Shown: positions 43,309 through 52,891 of the stretch, one piece after another
Numbering within the stretch: position 1 is the first letter of the stretch
How the letters are laid out: every line of letters starts with the position of its first letter
Made by a program: the position numbers and the translations under genes
Origin: Mycolicibacterium fallax
GTDB taxonomy: Bacteria > Actinomycetota > Actinomycetes > Mycobacteriales > Mycobacteriaceae
Assembly: GCF_010726955.1 (NCBI RefSeq)
Contig: NZ_AP022603.1
Span: 3,286,001-3,350,000, forward strand
Length of the DNA stretch: 64,000 nucleotides
Direction: 5' to 3'
Notes under the pieces: model-generated
What the model was told of the DNA's origin: nothing
The model's input: only the letters and a program-made list of their open reading frames with translations
Databases searched by the model: none

Positions 43309-44634
43309 TCACGGCGCGTCCAGCGGCGGCACCGGCCGGGAAAACAGCCAGGCGTCCCACAGCCAGCGCAGCGACGAGCGGTGATACTTGGCGGCCAGGC
43401 CGAGGAAATCGTCGGTCACCACCGAGGAATGCCGGTAGCGCGTCGTCCAATCCTGCAGCAGCGCAAAGAAGTTCTCGTCGCCGATCTCGCAGCGCAGCAC
43501 GTGCAGGGTCAGCGCCCCGCGCTTGTACACCCGGTCGTCGAACATGTCGGCCGGGCCCGGGTCGGCCAGCAGCAGGTCGGCGGGGGCGTCGGTCAGCTTG
43601 CGGTGATAGCGCCGGGCCAGGTCCCCGGCCGACAGCCCGCCGGCGTGCTCGGACCACAGCCATTCGGCGTAGCAGGCGAAGCCCTCGTGCAGCCAGATGT
43701 CGCGCCAATGCCGCACCGTCACGCTGTTGCCGAACCATTGATGCGCCATCTCGTGGGCGATCAGCCGCTCCGAATCCCGGCTGCCGTCACAGTGATTGGC
43801 GCCGAAGATGGACACCCCCTGGGCCTCCAGCGGAATCTCCAGCGAATCGTCGGTGATCACCACGGTGTACCCCGAGGACAGCGGGTAGGGCCCGAACAGC
43901 GTGGTGAACAGCTGCATCATCTGCGGCTGCTTGTCGAAGTCGACCGCGAAGCTGCGCTTGAGCCGGGCCGGCAGCACCGCCTGCATCGGCACCGGCGACT
44001 TGGGGATCCGCACCGTCTCGTACATGCCGATCTGCAGGGTGACCAGATAGGCCGAGGTCGGTTCGGGCAGTTCGTAGACCCAGGTGGTGCGCCCGGCCCG
44101 CGCCTTGCGGGACACCAGCTCGCCGTTGGACACCACCCGGTACGGGCTTTCCGCGCTGATCTGGATGTGATAGCTGGCCTTGGCGCTCGGGTGGTCGTCG
44201 CACGGGAACCACGACGACGCCCCGTTGGGCTGCCCGGCGACCAGCGCACCCTCCTCCAACTCCTCGAAACCGACCTCACCCCAGGGGGTTTGCAGCGGTC
44301 GCGGCGAGCCGGAATAGCGGACCGTCACGGTGAATGCCGCGCCGGCCGGCAGTGGCGCGGCCAGGGTGATGTTCAGCTTGTCCCGCGCGGCCCGGAAGTC
44401 CTTGGGCGCCTTACCGTTAACCAGTACCTTCGAAACCCGTAGTGCCGCAGACAGATCCAGTGAGAAACTGGACAGTGAGGCCAGCGTGACGGCGGTGATC
44501 GTCACCGTCCCCTCCAGCCGGTTGATCGCGACCTTGTAGTCCAGCGCCAACTCGTAGCGCGACACCCGGTAGCCGAAGTTGCCGACCCCCGGGAGGTAGG
44601 GGTCGATGACCGGCGCCTTCTTCGTCTTGCTCAT
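43309..44634 (-). CDS. Short M1-family zinc metallopeptidase
   Basis: The 441-aa protein has the zinc motif HEMAHQWFGN (H294, E295, H298) with the third ligand E317 in HEGFACYAEW and a catalytic Tyr candidate downstream. The usual GAMEN exopeptidase motif is replaced by IPLEAQGVSIFG (about 267-278). The C-terminal helical domain of full-length aminopeptidases is missing, as in the shorter bacterial branch. No signal peptide is seen. The start overlaps the end of the NRPS-like gene by 4 bp, so they are translationally coupled, suggesting processing of the same product. Confidence 0.85.
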   Translation of the reverse strand: MSKTKKAPVIDPYLPGVGNFGYRVSRYELALDYKVAINRLEGTVTITAVTLASLSSFSLDLSAALRVSKVLVNGKAPKDFRAARDKLNITLAAPLPAGAAFTVTVRYSGSPRPLQTPWGEVGFEELEEGALVAGQPNGASSWFPCDDHPSAKASYHIQISAESPYRVVSNGELVSRKARAGRTTWVYELPEPTSAYLVTLQIGMYETVRIPKSPVPMQAVLPARLKRSFAVDFDKQPQMMQLFTTLFGPYPLSSGYTVVITDDSLEIPLEAQGVSIFGANHCDGSRDSERLIAHEMAHQWFGNSVTVRHWRDIWLHEGFACYAEWLWSEHAGGLSAGDLARRYHRKLTDAPADLLLADPGPADMFDDRVYKRGALTLHVLRCEIGDENFFALLQDWTTRYRHSSVVTDDFLGLAAKYHRSSLRWLWDAWLFSRPVPPLDAP

Positions 44635-47600
44635 TTCTTTTTCTTCTTCGAAACCTGCCACGGCGCAATCGGATTGCCCTGCCAGCGGGTCGACGGCGGG
44701 ACCTCGTCGCCGCGCATCACCAGCGAGGCCGGGCCCACCGTTGCGCCCGCGCCGATCCGGGCGGCCGGCAGTGCCACGCAGTGCGTGCCCAGCGTCGCGC
44801 CGTCCTCCAGCACCACGGTATCCATCCGCATGATCCGGTCGTGGAACAGGTGGGTTTGCACCACGCAGCCGCGGTTGACGGTCGCCCCGTCGCCCAGCCG
44901 CACCAGATCCGCCTCGGGCAGCCAATAGGTTTCACACCACACCCCGCGCCCGATCGAGGCGCCCAGTCCGCGCAGCCACAGGTTCATCACCGGGGTGCCG
45001 GAGGCGGCGCGGGCGAACCACGGCGCGGCGACCGTCTCGACGAAGGTGTCCGACACCTCGTTGCGCCACACGAACGACGACCACAGCGGATGCTCGACGG
45101 TGCCGATCCGGCCGACGGTGATCCACTTGGCCGCCACCGCGATCACCCCGGCGATCGCCCCGGCGGCAAGCAGCACCAGCCCGCACCCGGCGGCGGCCAC
45201 CGCGAAACCGAACCGCAGTGCCAGCCACTGCAGCGCCACCAGCACCGCGACGCCGATCGTGAAGCTCGCCATCACCGGGATCACCCGGCAGGTCTCGGCG
45301 ATCGAGCGGGCGATCTTGAGCCGCAGCGCCGGGTGGAAGGTGCGCACCGCGTCGGCGTCGGTGGGCTGACGGCGCAGCCGCATCGGCGGGCTGCCCAGCC
45401 ACGACGAGCCGCGCTTGGCCTTGCGCGGGGTGGCCGAGAGCACCGCGACCAGCCCGTCGTCGGGCACCCGTCGGCCCGGCTGGGTGATGCCGGAGTTGCC
45501 CAGGAACGCCCGGCGGCCGATCGTCGCCGTCGCCACGTGGATCCAGCCGCCGCCCAGCTCATAGGAGGCCACCGAGGTGTCGTCGGCCAGGAACGCGCCG
45601 TCCTCCACCACGGTGAACTTCGGGATCAGCAGCGCGGTGGAGATCTCGGTGCCGCGGCCGATCTTGGCGCCCAGCAGCCGCAGCCACGGCGGGGTCAGCA
45701 GCGCGGCGTAGATCGGGAACAGATAGTTCCGGGCGGCGTCCATCAGCCGCTCGGTGGCCCACAGCTGCCAGCCGCAGCGGCTGCGGACCGGGTGGTAGCC
45801 CTCCCGCAGGCCGATCGAGGCCAGCCGCACCAGCAGCACCGTCAGCAGCGCGTAGCTCGCGAACGAGGCCAGCGCGGCGACCGGCACCCACGGGGCGGCG
45901 GCGAGCATCGCCTCGGGCAGGGTTGCGGTGGCGCGCACCGCGTACCCGAGGATCGCCAGCCCGACGGCCAGCGCGGCCAGCGGCAGCGCGGCCAGCAGCA
46001 TCGAGGTGATCCCGTAGATCGGCACCCAGTGCACGGCGCGCGGCGGGCGGTGATCGGGCCAGGGGTGCCGGGCCTTGCCGGACTTCACCGCCGGCGAGCC
46101 CCGCCAGAACTGGTTGTTCTTCACCTTGCCGACCACCCCGGAGCCCGGCGCGACGTCGGCGTTCTTGCCGATCACCGCGCCCGGCAGCAGGGTGGTGCGG
46201 GTGCCGATGGTGGCGTCGTTGCCGACGATCACCGGCCCGACGTGGAACAGGTCCCCGTCGATCCAATGCCCGGACAGGTCCACCTCCGGCTCGATCGAGC
46301 AGCGGTGCCCCAGCGACGCCATTCCGGTGATCGGCGGCGCGGAGTGCAGGTCAACGCCCTTGCCGACCTGGTTGCCCAGCGCGCGGGCGTAGTAGACCAG
46401 CCACGGCGCGCCGGCCTGGTTCTCCGCGCCGGACGCCTCGGCGAGCCGCTCGGCGATCCACACCCGCAGGTGCTCGGAGCCGCCGCGCCGGTAGCTGCCC
46501 GGCTGCAGGCCCGACAGCATGGTCCGGGCGGCCAGCGCGGCGATCCCCATCCGGCCGACCGGGGTGATGAACAGCAGGAACGCGATCGTCACCCACCACC
46601 AGCTGATCGGCGCCAGCCACGGCACCGGGGTCAGCGCGGCGGCCACATTGTTCAGCAGCGCCAGCCAGGTCACCCACTGCAGTCCGGACAGCGTGGCCAG
46701 CGGGATGGACAGCAGCACCTGGGCGAACTGGGTGCGCCGCGGCGTCGGCGCGACGATCCGCGGCTCCACCGCCTTGGCCGGGTTCATCTCGTCGAGGAAG
46801 CCGGCCAGCGAACCGAGCCGGGGATGGTCGTAGAGCTGGGCGACGGTGACCTCGGGATAGCGCCGGCGCAGCGCGGCGACCAGCTGCGCCGCCGACAGCG
46901 AACCGCCGCCGAGGGCGAAGAAGTCGGCCTCCGGACCGTCGATCGAGGCGCCGAGCACATCGCGCCACAGCTCGGCCAGCCAGCCCATGGTGCCGCCCAG
47001 GTCGGGGCCGTCGTTGTCGGCGCCGCCGGGCGGCGGCCAGGGCAGCGCATCGCGATCGACCTTGCCGGAGGTTCGGGTGGGCAGCTCGTCGATCAGCACC
47101 AGCCGGGGCACCAGCGCCGCGGGCAGCGCGGTGGCCAGCGCGGCGCGGGCCGCGGCCAGGTCGAAGTTCGGGTCGGCCGAGGCGATGTAGCCGACCAGCA
47201 GGGGAGTGCCGCTGGCGGTCTTGCGGACCGCCGCCGCCCCGCCGGACACCCCGGGCAGGTGCACCAGCGCGTTGTCCACCTCGCCGAGCTCGATCCGCCG
47301 GCCGCCGACCTTCACCTGGTCGTCGGCGCGGCCCTGGAAGTACAGGCCGTCGGGCTCCAGCCGGACCAGATCGCCCGAGCGGTAGGCCCGCGACCAGCCC
47401 AGCGTCGGCATCGGCGCGTACTTCTCGGCGTCCTTCTCCGGGTCCAGGTAGCGGGCCAGACCGACCCCGCCGATCACCAGCTCGCCGATCTGCCCGTAGC
47501 CCACCGGCACGCCGTCGGCGTCGACGACGGCCAGGTCCCAGCCCGGCAGCGGCAGCCCGATGCTGACCGGGCTCTCCCCGTCCAGCCGGGAACCGCAGGC

Positions 47601-48515
47601 CACCACCGTCGCCTCGGTGGGGCCGTAGGTGTTCCACACCTCCCGGTTGTCCTCGCCGGCGGCGAGTCGCTCGGCCAACTCCGGCGGGCAGGCCTCGCCG
47701 CCGAAGATCAGCAGCCGCACCTGCTCGAGCGCCTCGGCCGGCCACAGCGCGGCCAGCGTCGGGACGGTGGACACCACGGTGATGTCCCGCGACACCAGCC
47801 ACGGGCCCAGGTCCATGCCGCTGCGGACCAGCGAACGCGGGGCGGGCACCAGGCAGGCGCCGTGCCGCCAGGCCAGCCACATCTCCTCGCAGGACGCGTC
47901 GAAGGCCACCGACAGCCCGGCCAGCACCCGGTCGTCGGGGCCCAGCGGGTTGTCCTGGCAGAACATCTGCGCCTCGGCGTCGACGAACGCGGCGGCGTTG
48001 CGGTGCGTGACGGCGACACCCTTGGGGGTGCCGGTGGACCCGGAGGTGAAGATGATCCAGGCGTCGTCGCGGCCCAGCGGCCGCCCGGCCTGCCAGCCGC
48101 GCGACGAGCCGGGTCCGCGGACCAGGCCCTTTTCGGTGATGATCCCGACCACCTGCGCCTCGCCGAACACCAGCTCGGCGCGCTCGGGCGGGTCGTCGGC
48201 GTCGACCGGAACGTAGGCCGCGCCGGCGGCCAGGGTGGCCAGGATCGCCACGTACAGCGAGTAGCTGCCCGACGGCATCAGGATGCCGATCCGGTCGCCG
48301 CGGCCGATGCCGCGGGCGGCCATCCAGGCCACGCTGGACTCGATGTCGGCGATCAGTTCGCTGTAGGTCAGTTGGACGGTGCCGTCGTCGATGGCGGCGG
48401 CGTCGGGGTAGCGCGCCGCGGTCTCGTAGAGGATGTCGACGAGGGTGCGCGGCGGGGTTGCGCGATCGGACAGCCGGTACTGGTCGGGAATGGCACGCAC
48501 GTCCTCAGCTGTCAC
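44631..48515 (-). CDS. Pls/PosA-type NRPS-like synthetase (A-PCP-membrane/LbH terminal domain)
   Basis: A 1294-aa protein. Residues 20-500 form an adenylation domain (FTSGSTGTPKG, FDASCEEMW, YGPTEATV, YRSGDL, TRTSGKVDR). Residues about 515-575 form a carrier domain with FFALGGGSLSAAQL (phosphopantetheine Ser). From about 600 onward there are several membrane segments interleaved with left-handed beta-helix acyltransferase-like repeats (IVGNDATIGTRTTLLPGAVIGKNADV, ATIGRRAFLGNSGI, VVLEDGATLGTHCVALPAARIGAG). This is the architecture of poly-lysine synthetase Pls and relatives, which link one amino acid repeatedly. The amino acid is not predicted here. There is no condensation or thioesterase domain. 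It ends with five Lys residues. GTG 48515 is the start. Confidence 0.87.
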   Translation of the reverse strand: MTAEDVRAIPDQYRLSDRATPPRTLVDILYETAARYPDAAAIDDGTVQLTYSELIADIESSVAWMAARGIGRGDRIGILMPSGSYSLYVAILATLAAGAAYVPVDADDPPERAELVFGEAQVVGIITEKGLVRGPGSSRGWQAGRPLGRDDAWIIFTSGSTGTPKGVAVTHRNAAAFVDAEAQMFCQDNPLGPDDRVLAGLSVAFDASCEEMWLAWRHGACLVPAPRSLVRSGMDLGPWLVSRDITVVSTVPTLAALWPAEALEQVRLLIFGGEACPPELAERLAAGEDNREVWNTYGPTEATVVACGSRLDGESPVSIGLPLPGWDLAVVDADGVPVGYGQIGELVIGGVGLARYLDPEKDAEKYAPMPTLGWSRAYRSGDLVRLEPDGLYFQGRADDQVKVGGRRIELGEVDNALVHLPGVSGGAAAVRKTASGTPLLVGYIASADPNFDLAAARAALATALPAALVPRLVLIDELPTRTSGKVDRDALPWPPPGGADNDGPDLGGTMGWLAELWRDVLGASIDGPEADFFALGGGSLSAAQLVAALRRRYPEVTVAQLYDHPRLGSLAGFLDEMNPAKAVEPRIVAPTPRRTQFAQVLLSIPLATLSGLQWVTWLALLNNVAAALTPVPWLAPISWWWVTIAFLLFITPVGRMGIAALAARTMLSGLQPGSYRRGGSEHLRVWIAERLAEASGAENQAGAPWLVYYARALGNQVGKGVDLHSAPPITGMASLGHRCSIEPEVDLSGHWIDGDLFHVGPVIVGNDATIGTRTTLLPGAVIGKNADVAPGSGVVGKVKNNQFWRGSPAVKSGKARHPWPDHRPPRAVHWVPIYGITSMLLAALPLAALAVGLAILGYAVRATATLPEAMLAAAPWVPVAALASFASYALLTVLLVRLASIGLREGYHPVRSRCGWQLWATERLMDAARNYLFPIYAALLTPPWLRLLGAKIGRGTEISTALLIPKFTVVEDGAFLADDTSVASYELGGGWIHVATATIGRRAFLGNSGITQPGRRVPDDGLVAVLSATPRKAKRGSSWLGSPPMRLRRQPTDADAVRTFHPALRLKIARSIAETCRVIPVMASFTIGVAVLVALQWLALRFGFAVAAAGCGLVLLAAGAIAGVIAVAAKWITVGRIGTVEHPLWSSFVWRNEVSDTFVETVAAPWFARAASGTPVMNLWLRGLGASIGRGVWCETYWLPEADLVRLGDGATVNRGCVVQTHLFHDRIMRMDTVVLEDGATLGTHCVALPAARIGAGATVGPASLVMRGDEVPPSTRWQGNPIAPWQVSKKKKK

Positions 48516-48574
48516 ACCGCGATCCTATGCCGGGGCTCGCGGGCCACGATTTCCCCGCGCCGGGCGCAGCTGTC

Positions 48575-48700
48575 ACACTGTTGGGCGAGGGGAGTATTCC
48601 TTCGCCGCGGTGCCGTCATCACGTCGACTGCCACCAGGAGACCGGTGCCGCGGGTCGGGTTCGCGACGGCGGCCCGGCGGCAGAGACCTCGGGCGTATTT
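48575..48700 (+). ncRNA. Probable yybP-ykoY manganese riboswitch upstream of terC
   Basis: The leader contains GAGGGGAGTA (48587-48596), matching the conserved 5' GGGGAGTA of the family, and a downstream GGCAGAGACCTCGGGCG (about 48681-48697), matching the conserved GAGACC side, with internal stems between. The element precedes a TerC-family gene, the typical target of this Mn2+ sensor. CCGGAGG forms the RBS 8 nt before the ATG and could be occluded. Boundaries are approximate and made by eye. Confidence 0.6.
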
Positions 48701-48721
48701 CCGCGACCGGAGGCTTCTCGT

Positions 48722-49687
48722 ATGCACGTATCCACCCTGGAATGGGCGATCACGCTGAGCGTGACCATCGCCGTCCTGCTGTTCGACGTCATCGTCATCG
48801 CCCGCCGTCCGCACGAGCCGACGATGCGCGAATGCGGCGTCGCCCTGTCGGTGTACGTGGGTCTGGCGCTGGCGTTCGGCGCGTTCGTCTGGAACTTTCA
48901 CGGCAGGCAGTTCGGCCTGGAGTTCTACGCCGGCTGGCTCACCGAGTACAGCCTGTCGATCGACAACCTGTTCATCTTCATCATCATCATGGCCAGCTTC
49001 CGGGTGCCGCGGAAGTACCAGCAGGAGGCCCTGCTGGTCGGCATCATCCTGGCGCTGGTGTTCCGCGGCATCTTCATCGCCCTCGGCGCGGTCGCCATCG
49101 AGCGGTACTCCTGGGTGTTCTACGCGTTCGGCGCGTTCCTGATCTACACCGCGATCAAGGTGGGCCGCGACTCCGACCACAGCGACGACACCGAGAACGC
49201 CGTCGTCCGGTTTGCCCGCAAGCGGCTGAGCTTCACCGACACCTGGGACGGGCTGCGGCTGTGGGTGCACGAGGACGGCAAGCGGCTGATGACGCCGATG
49301 TTCCTGGTCATCCTCGCCCTCGGCAGCACCGACCTGATGTTCGCGCTGGACTCCATCCCGGCGATTTACGGGCTGACCCAGCAGCCGTACCTGGTGTTCA
49401 CCGCCAACCTGTTCGCGCTGATGGGGCTGCGCCAGCTGTACTTCCTGATCGGGGACCTGCTGGACCGGCTGGTCTACCTGCCGCAGGGGCTGGCCGTCAT
49501 CCTCGGGTTCATCGGCGTCAAGCTGATCCTGCACGCCCTGCACGAGAACAGCCTGCCGTTCATCAACGACGGCCGGGGCCTGCACGTGCCGGACATCCCG
49601 ACGCTGTGGAGCCTGGCGGTGATCATCCTGACGCTGTTCGTCACGATGATCGCGAGCCTGATCAAGACCCGGATGGCGCGGCGCTGA
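48722..49687 (+). CDS. terC: TerC-family membrane protein (probable metal exporter)
   Basis: The 321-aa protein has about eight to nine transmembrane segments and the two family motifs with membrane Asp residues: LTEYSLSIDNLFIF and STDLMFALDSIPAIYG. TerC/Alx/MeeF proteins export Mn2+ and can help metallate exported proteins. ATG 48722 has CGGAGG upstream. A probable manganese riboswitch occupies the leader, supporting metal export as the function. It is divergent from the NRPS-like gene. Confidence 0.9.
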   Translation: MHVSTLEWAITLSVTIAVLLFDVIVIARRPHEPTMRECGVALSVYVGLALAFGAFVWNFHGRQFGLEFYAGWLTEYSLSIDNLFIFIIIMASFRVPRKYQQEALLVGIILALVFRGIFIALGAVAIERYSWVFYAFGAFLIYTAIKVGRDSDHSDDTENAVVRFARKRLSFTDTWDGLRLWVHEDGKRLMTPMFLVILALGSTDLMFALDSIPAIYGLTQQPYLVFTANLFALMGLRQLYFLIGDLLDRLVYLPQGLAVILGFIGVKLILHALHENSLPFINDGRGLHVPDIPTLWSLAVIILTLFVTMIASLIKTRMARR

Positions 49688-49712
49688 GCCGGGCGCTGCG
49701 TGGTTGCGCCCA

Positions 49713-49845
49713 GCGCTCACCTGGGTACGGGACACGCCGACGCGGGTGTACCAGGTTGCGCGCTCACGGCAAAAAGGGGCCGCGCTACAAGGGCGAGCGC
49801 GCCAAAAGGGGGTACCAGGGTGAGCGCGGCAAAAGGGGGCCGCGC
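49713..49845. repeat. Cluster of inverted and direct repeats between terC and ppa
   Basis: GCGCTCACCTGGGTAC (49713-49728) is inverted at GGTACCAGGGTGAGCGC (49811-49827), and a third copy combines both halves (GTGTACCAGG...GCGCTCAC, about 49746-49766). GGCAAAAAGGGGCCGCGC (49768-49785) recurs as GGCAAAAGGGGGCCGCGC (49828-49845) and partly at 49800-49812. It may be a REP-like or terminator element between convergent genes. Confidence 0.7.
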
Positions 49846-49856
49846 CCCAAAAAGGC

Positions 49857-50345
49857 TCAGTGCCCGGTGGCCTTGAAGCGCTCGATGGAGCGCTGGATCT
49901 CGGCCTCGGCCTCGTCGCGCCCGACCCAGTCGGCGGCCTTGACGTACTTGCCCGGCTCCAGGTCCTTGTAGTGCACGAAGAAGTGCTTGATCGCGTCCAG
50001 CTCGAAGCTCGACACGTCGGTGATCTCCTTGATGTGGTCCCAGCGCTTGTCGCCGGCCGGCACGCAGAGCACCTTGGCGTCGCCGCCGGCCTCGTCGGTC
50101 ATGTTGAACATGCCGATCGGGCGGGCCTCGACGATCACACCGGGGAACACCGACTGCGGCAGCAGCACCATGGCGTCCAGCGGGTCGCCGTCCTCGCCGA
50201 GGGTGTCCTCGATGAAGCCGTAATCGGCCGGGTAGCCCATCGGGGTGTAGAGGTGGCGGTCCAGGCGCACCCGGCCGGTGGCGTGGTCGACCTCGTACTT
50301 GTTGCGGTCGCCCTTGGCGATCTCAATGGTCACGTCGAATTCCAC
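49857..50345 (-). CDS. ppa: Inorganic pyrophosphatase
   Basis: The 162-aa protein, the same length as M. tuberculosis Ppa, has the family I active site: [22 protein letters not shown] with its Mg2+-binding Asp residues, and [15 protein letters not shown]. It hydrolyses pyrophosphate to phosphate in the cytosol. The mycobacterial enzyme carries an extra His near the active site, and HHFF-like [14 protein letters not shown] is visible. GTG 50345 is the start. It is divergent from dacB, as in M. tuberculosis. Confidence 0.96.
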   Translation of the reverse strand: MEFDVTIEIAKGDRNKYEVDHATGRVRLDRHLYTPMGYPADYGFIEDTLGEDGDPLDAMVLLPQSVFPGVIVEARPIGMFNMTDEAGGDAKVLCVPAGDKRWDHIKEITDVSSFELDAIKHFFVHYKDLEPGKYVKAADWVGRDEAEAEIQRSIERFKATGH

Positions 50346-50477
50346 GCCGCACGGCTCCTTCGGTTGGGACAGGCTCGGCGGGAACTTTATCGCGGCCGCG
50401 CCCGCCGGCCCAGACCCCGCCCCCGCCACGGCGCGCGCACCGACCCGCGGCGCGGCCGGGGCGATACCCTGCATGCC

Positions 50478-51857
50478 ATGCATCCCAACCGCTGGCGCCG
50501 GGGCCGCTACGTCGCGTTCGGCTCGGTGGTGCTGACGCTGATCGTGGTGGCGGTGATGGTCGCCGCGCTGCTCGCCGACGGGGACCGCACGCCCGACGCC
50601 GCGCTGCCGCCGGTCCCGGCCGCGATCACCCCCGACCCCGGCGTCGTCCCGGTGTCGGCGACGGCGCCGATGCCGACAACCAAGGGCCTGGCCGCCGCGC
50701 TGGCCGGGCCGCTGGCCGACCCGGACCTCGGCGCGCTGACCGGCCGGATCGCGGATGCGCTGACCGGCAGGCAGCTGTGGGCCCAGGGCGCCGACGTGCC
50801 GATGCAGCCGGCGTCGACCAACAAGGCGCTGACCGCGGCCGCCGCGCTGCTCACGCTGGACCGCGAGGACCGGCTGACCACCCGGGTGGTGGCCGCCGAC
50901 CAAACCGACCAGCCCGGCGTCATCGTGCTGGTGGGCGGCGGGGACACCACCATCTCCACCGCCGCGCCGGGCACCCCGACCTGGTACCGGGGCGCCGCCC
51001 GGATGTCCGACCTGGCCAATCAGGTGCGCCGCAGCGGCATCAAGGTGACCGCCGTGCAGGTCGACACCTCGCTGTACAGCGGCCCGAAGCTGGCACCGGG
51101 CTGGGACCCGGAGGACATCGAGGGCGGCGACATCGCCCCGATGGAGTCGGTGATGATCGACGGCGGCCGGGTCCAGCCGACCACCGTCGAATCCAAGCGG
51201 TCGATGACCCCGGCGCTGGACGCCGGCCGCGCGCTGGCCGCCGCGCTGGGCGCCGACCCGGACACCGTCACCACCGCACCCGGCCCGGCCACCGGCCGCG
51301 AGCTGGCCTCGGTGCAGTCCGCGCCGCTGATGCAGCGGCTGACCGAGATGATGAACGCCTCGGACAATGTGATGGCCGAGGCGATCGGCCGCGAGGTCGC
51401 CGCCGAGCTGCACAAGCCGCTGAGCTTCAACGGTGGGGTCGCCGCCGTCACCGCCGCCCTGACCGGGATCGGCATCAACCTCAAGGGCGCCGTGCTGCGC
51501 GACGGCAGCGGCCTGTCGGTCGACGACCGGCTGACCGCCACCACCCTCGACGAGGTGATGTCGGCGGCCACCGGCTCGCAGCACCCGCAGCTGCGCCCGA
51601 TGCTGGATCTGCTGCCGATCGCCGGCGGCAGCGGCACCCTCGGCGACCGTTTCCTGGGCGACGCCAACCGCGCCACCGCCGGCTGGTTGCGCGCCAAGAC
51701 CGGCTCGCTGACCGGCACCAACGCGCTGGCCGGCGTCGTCACCGACCGCTCCGGGCGGGTGCTGACCTTCTCCTTCCTGTCCAACGGCGCCGGACCGACC
51801 GGCCGCACCGCGATCGACAACCTGGCCGCGGTGCTGCGGACCTGCGGCTGCACATGA
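50478..51857 (+). CDS. dacB: D-alanyl-D-alanine carboxypeptidase/endopeptidase (PBP4 family, S13)
   Basis: The 459-aa protein has an N-terminal membrane anchor (residues 11-33) and the three penicillin-binding motifs: SxxK as S113TNK in [11 protein letters not shown], SxN as SDN in NASDNVMAE, and KTG in RAKTGSLTG. It trims peptidoglycan stem peptides on the outside of the membrane. It corresponds to Rv3627c. Its stop overlaps the next gene by ATGA. Confidence 0.93.
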   Translation: MHPNRWRRGRYVAFGSVVLTLIVVAVMVAALLADGDRTPDAALPPVPAAITPDPGVVPVSATAPMPTTKGLAAALAGPLADPDLGALTGRIADALTGRQLWAQGADVPMQPASTNKALTAAAALLTLDREDRLTTRVVAADQTDQPGVIVLVGGGDTTISTAAPGTPTWYRGAARMSDLANQVRRSGIKVTAVQVDTSLYSGPKLAPGWDPEDIEGGDIAPMESVMIDGGRVQPTTVESKRSMTPALDAGRALAAALGADPDTVTTAPGPATGRELASVQSAPLMQRLTEMMNASDNVMAEAIGREVAAELHKPLSFNGGVAAVTAALTGIGINLKGAVLRDGSGLSVDDRLTATTLDEVMSAATGSQHPQLRPMLDLLPIAGGSGTLGDRFLGDANRATAGWLRAKTGSLTGTNALAGVVTDRSGRVLTFSFLSNGAGPTGRTAIDNLAAVLRTCGCT

Positions 51858-52891
51858 CCGAGGCCAGCCCGGCGCGCGCGGTGGACTGGGCGATCGCCGC
51901 CGAGCTCGGCGCCCGGCTGGCCCGGCCCGGCCCGCCGATCTCCGACTACACCCGCAGCCAGGTGATCGCCGCGCTGGCCGACGCCGCCCGGCGCGCCGAG
52001 CCGCTGGTCCGCGAGGTCAGCGGCCTGTCGGCGGGCGGCCCGGTGCCCGAGGCCGGCATCGTCGACCGGGCGCAGTGGATCCGCGCGGCCGCCGGCGGCA
52101 TGCGCGCCATGCTGGGGGGCGCCGAGCCGGGCCCCGGCCCGGGCGGGCTGGCCGGGCTGGCGGCGGCGGCCGCCGGCCGGATCGCCGGCGTGCAGACCGG
52201 CGCGGTGCTGGCGTTCATCTCCTCGGGCATCCTCGGCCAGTACGACCCGTTCGGCGCCGACGGGCCCAAGCTGCTGCTGGTGTACCCCAACATCGTCGCC
52301 GTCGAGCGGCAGCTGCAGGTGCGGCCCGAGGACTTCCGGCTGTGGGTGTGCCTGCACGAGGTCACCCACCGGGTCCAGTTCACCGCGAATCCGTGGCTGG
52401 CCGGCTACATGTCCGACACCCTGGCGGTGCTGACCGCCGACGCCGGCGACGACGTGACCGCGGTCCTGGGCCGGCTGGCCGACTACGTCCGGGACCGCCG
52501 GGACGGCGTGATCGGGCTGCTGCGCGCGGCGGCGGCCGAGCCGCAGGCCGCCGCCCTGGACCGGTTGCTGGTGCTCGGCACTCTGCTGGAGGGCCACGCC
52601 GACCACGTGATGGACGGCGTCGGCCCGGCCGCGGTGCCCTCGGTCGGCACCATCCGGGCCCGCTTCGACCGGCGCCGCGGCCGCCAACAGTCGCCGATCC
52701 AGCGGGTGCTGCGCGCCCTGCTCGGGGTCGACGCCAAGATCGCCCAGTACACCCGGGGCAAGGCGTTCGTCGACGCCGTCGTCGGACAGGTCGGGGTGGC
52801 GCGCTTCAACGCGATCTGGACCGGCCCGGACACCCTGCCGCTGCCCGACGAGATCGACGTTCCGCGGCGCTGGATCGACCGGGTGCTGTGA
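51854..52891 (+). CDS. Zinc-dependent metalloprotease, Rv3626c family
   Basis: The 345-aa protein has the zinc motif HEVTHRVQF with a downstream [17 protein letters not shown] Glu ligand region ([11 protein letters not shown]). This is an actinobacterial family of putative cytosolic zinc proteases (coenzyme F420 biosynthesis-associated or DUF2342-like in older naming). The substrate is unknown. It lies between dacB and tilS with 4-bp overlaps on both sides, a linkage conserved in mycobacteria. Confidence 0.88.
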   Translation: MTEASPARAVDWAIAAELGARLARPGPPISDYTRSQVIAALADAARRAEPLVREVSGLSAGGPVPEAGIVDRAQWIRAAAGGMRAMLGGAEPGPGPGGLAGLAAAAAGRIAGVQTGAVLAFISSGILGQYDPFGADGPKLLLVYPNIVAVERQLQVRPEDFRLWVCLHEVTHRVQFTANPWLAGYMSDTLAVLTADAGDDVTAVLGRLADYVRDRRDGVIGLLRAAAAEPQAAALDRLLVLGTLLEGHADHVMDGVGPAAVPSVGTIRARFDRRRGRQQSPIQRVLRALLGVDAKIAQYTRGKAFVDAVVGQVGVARFNAIWTGPDTLPLPDEIDVPRRWIDRVL

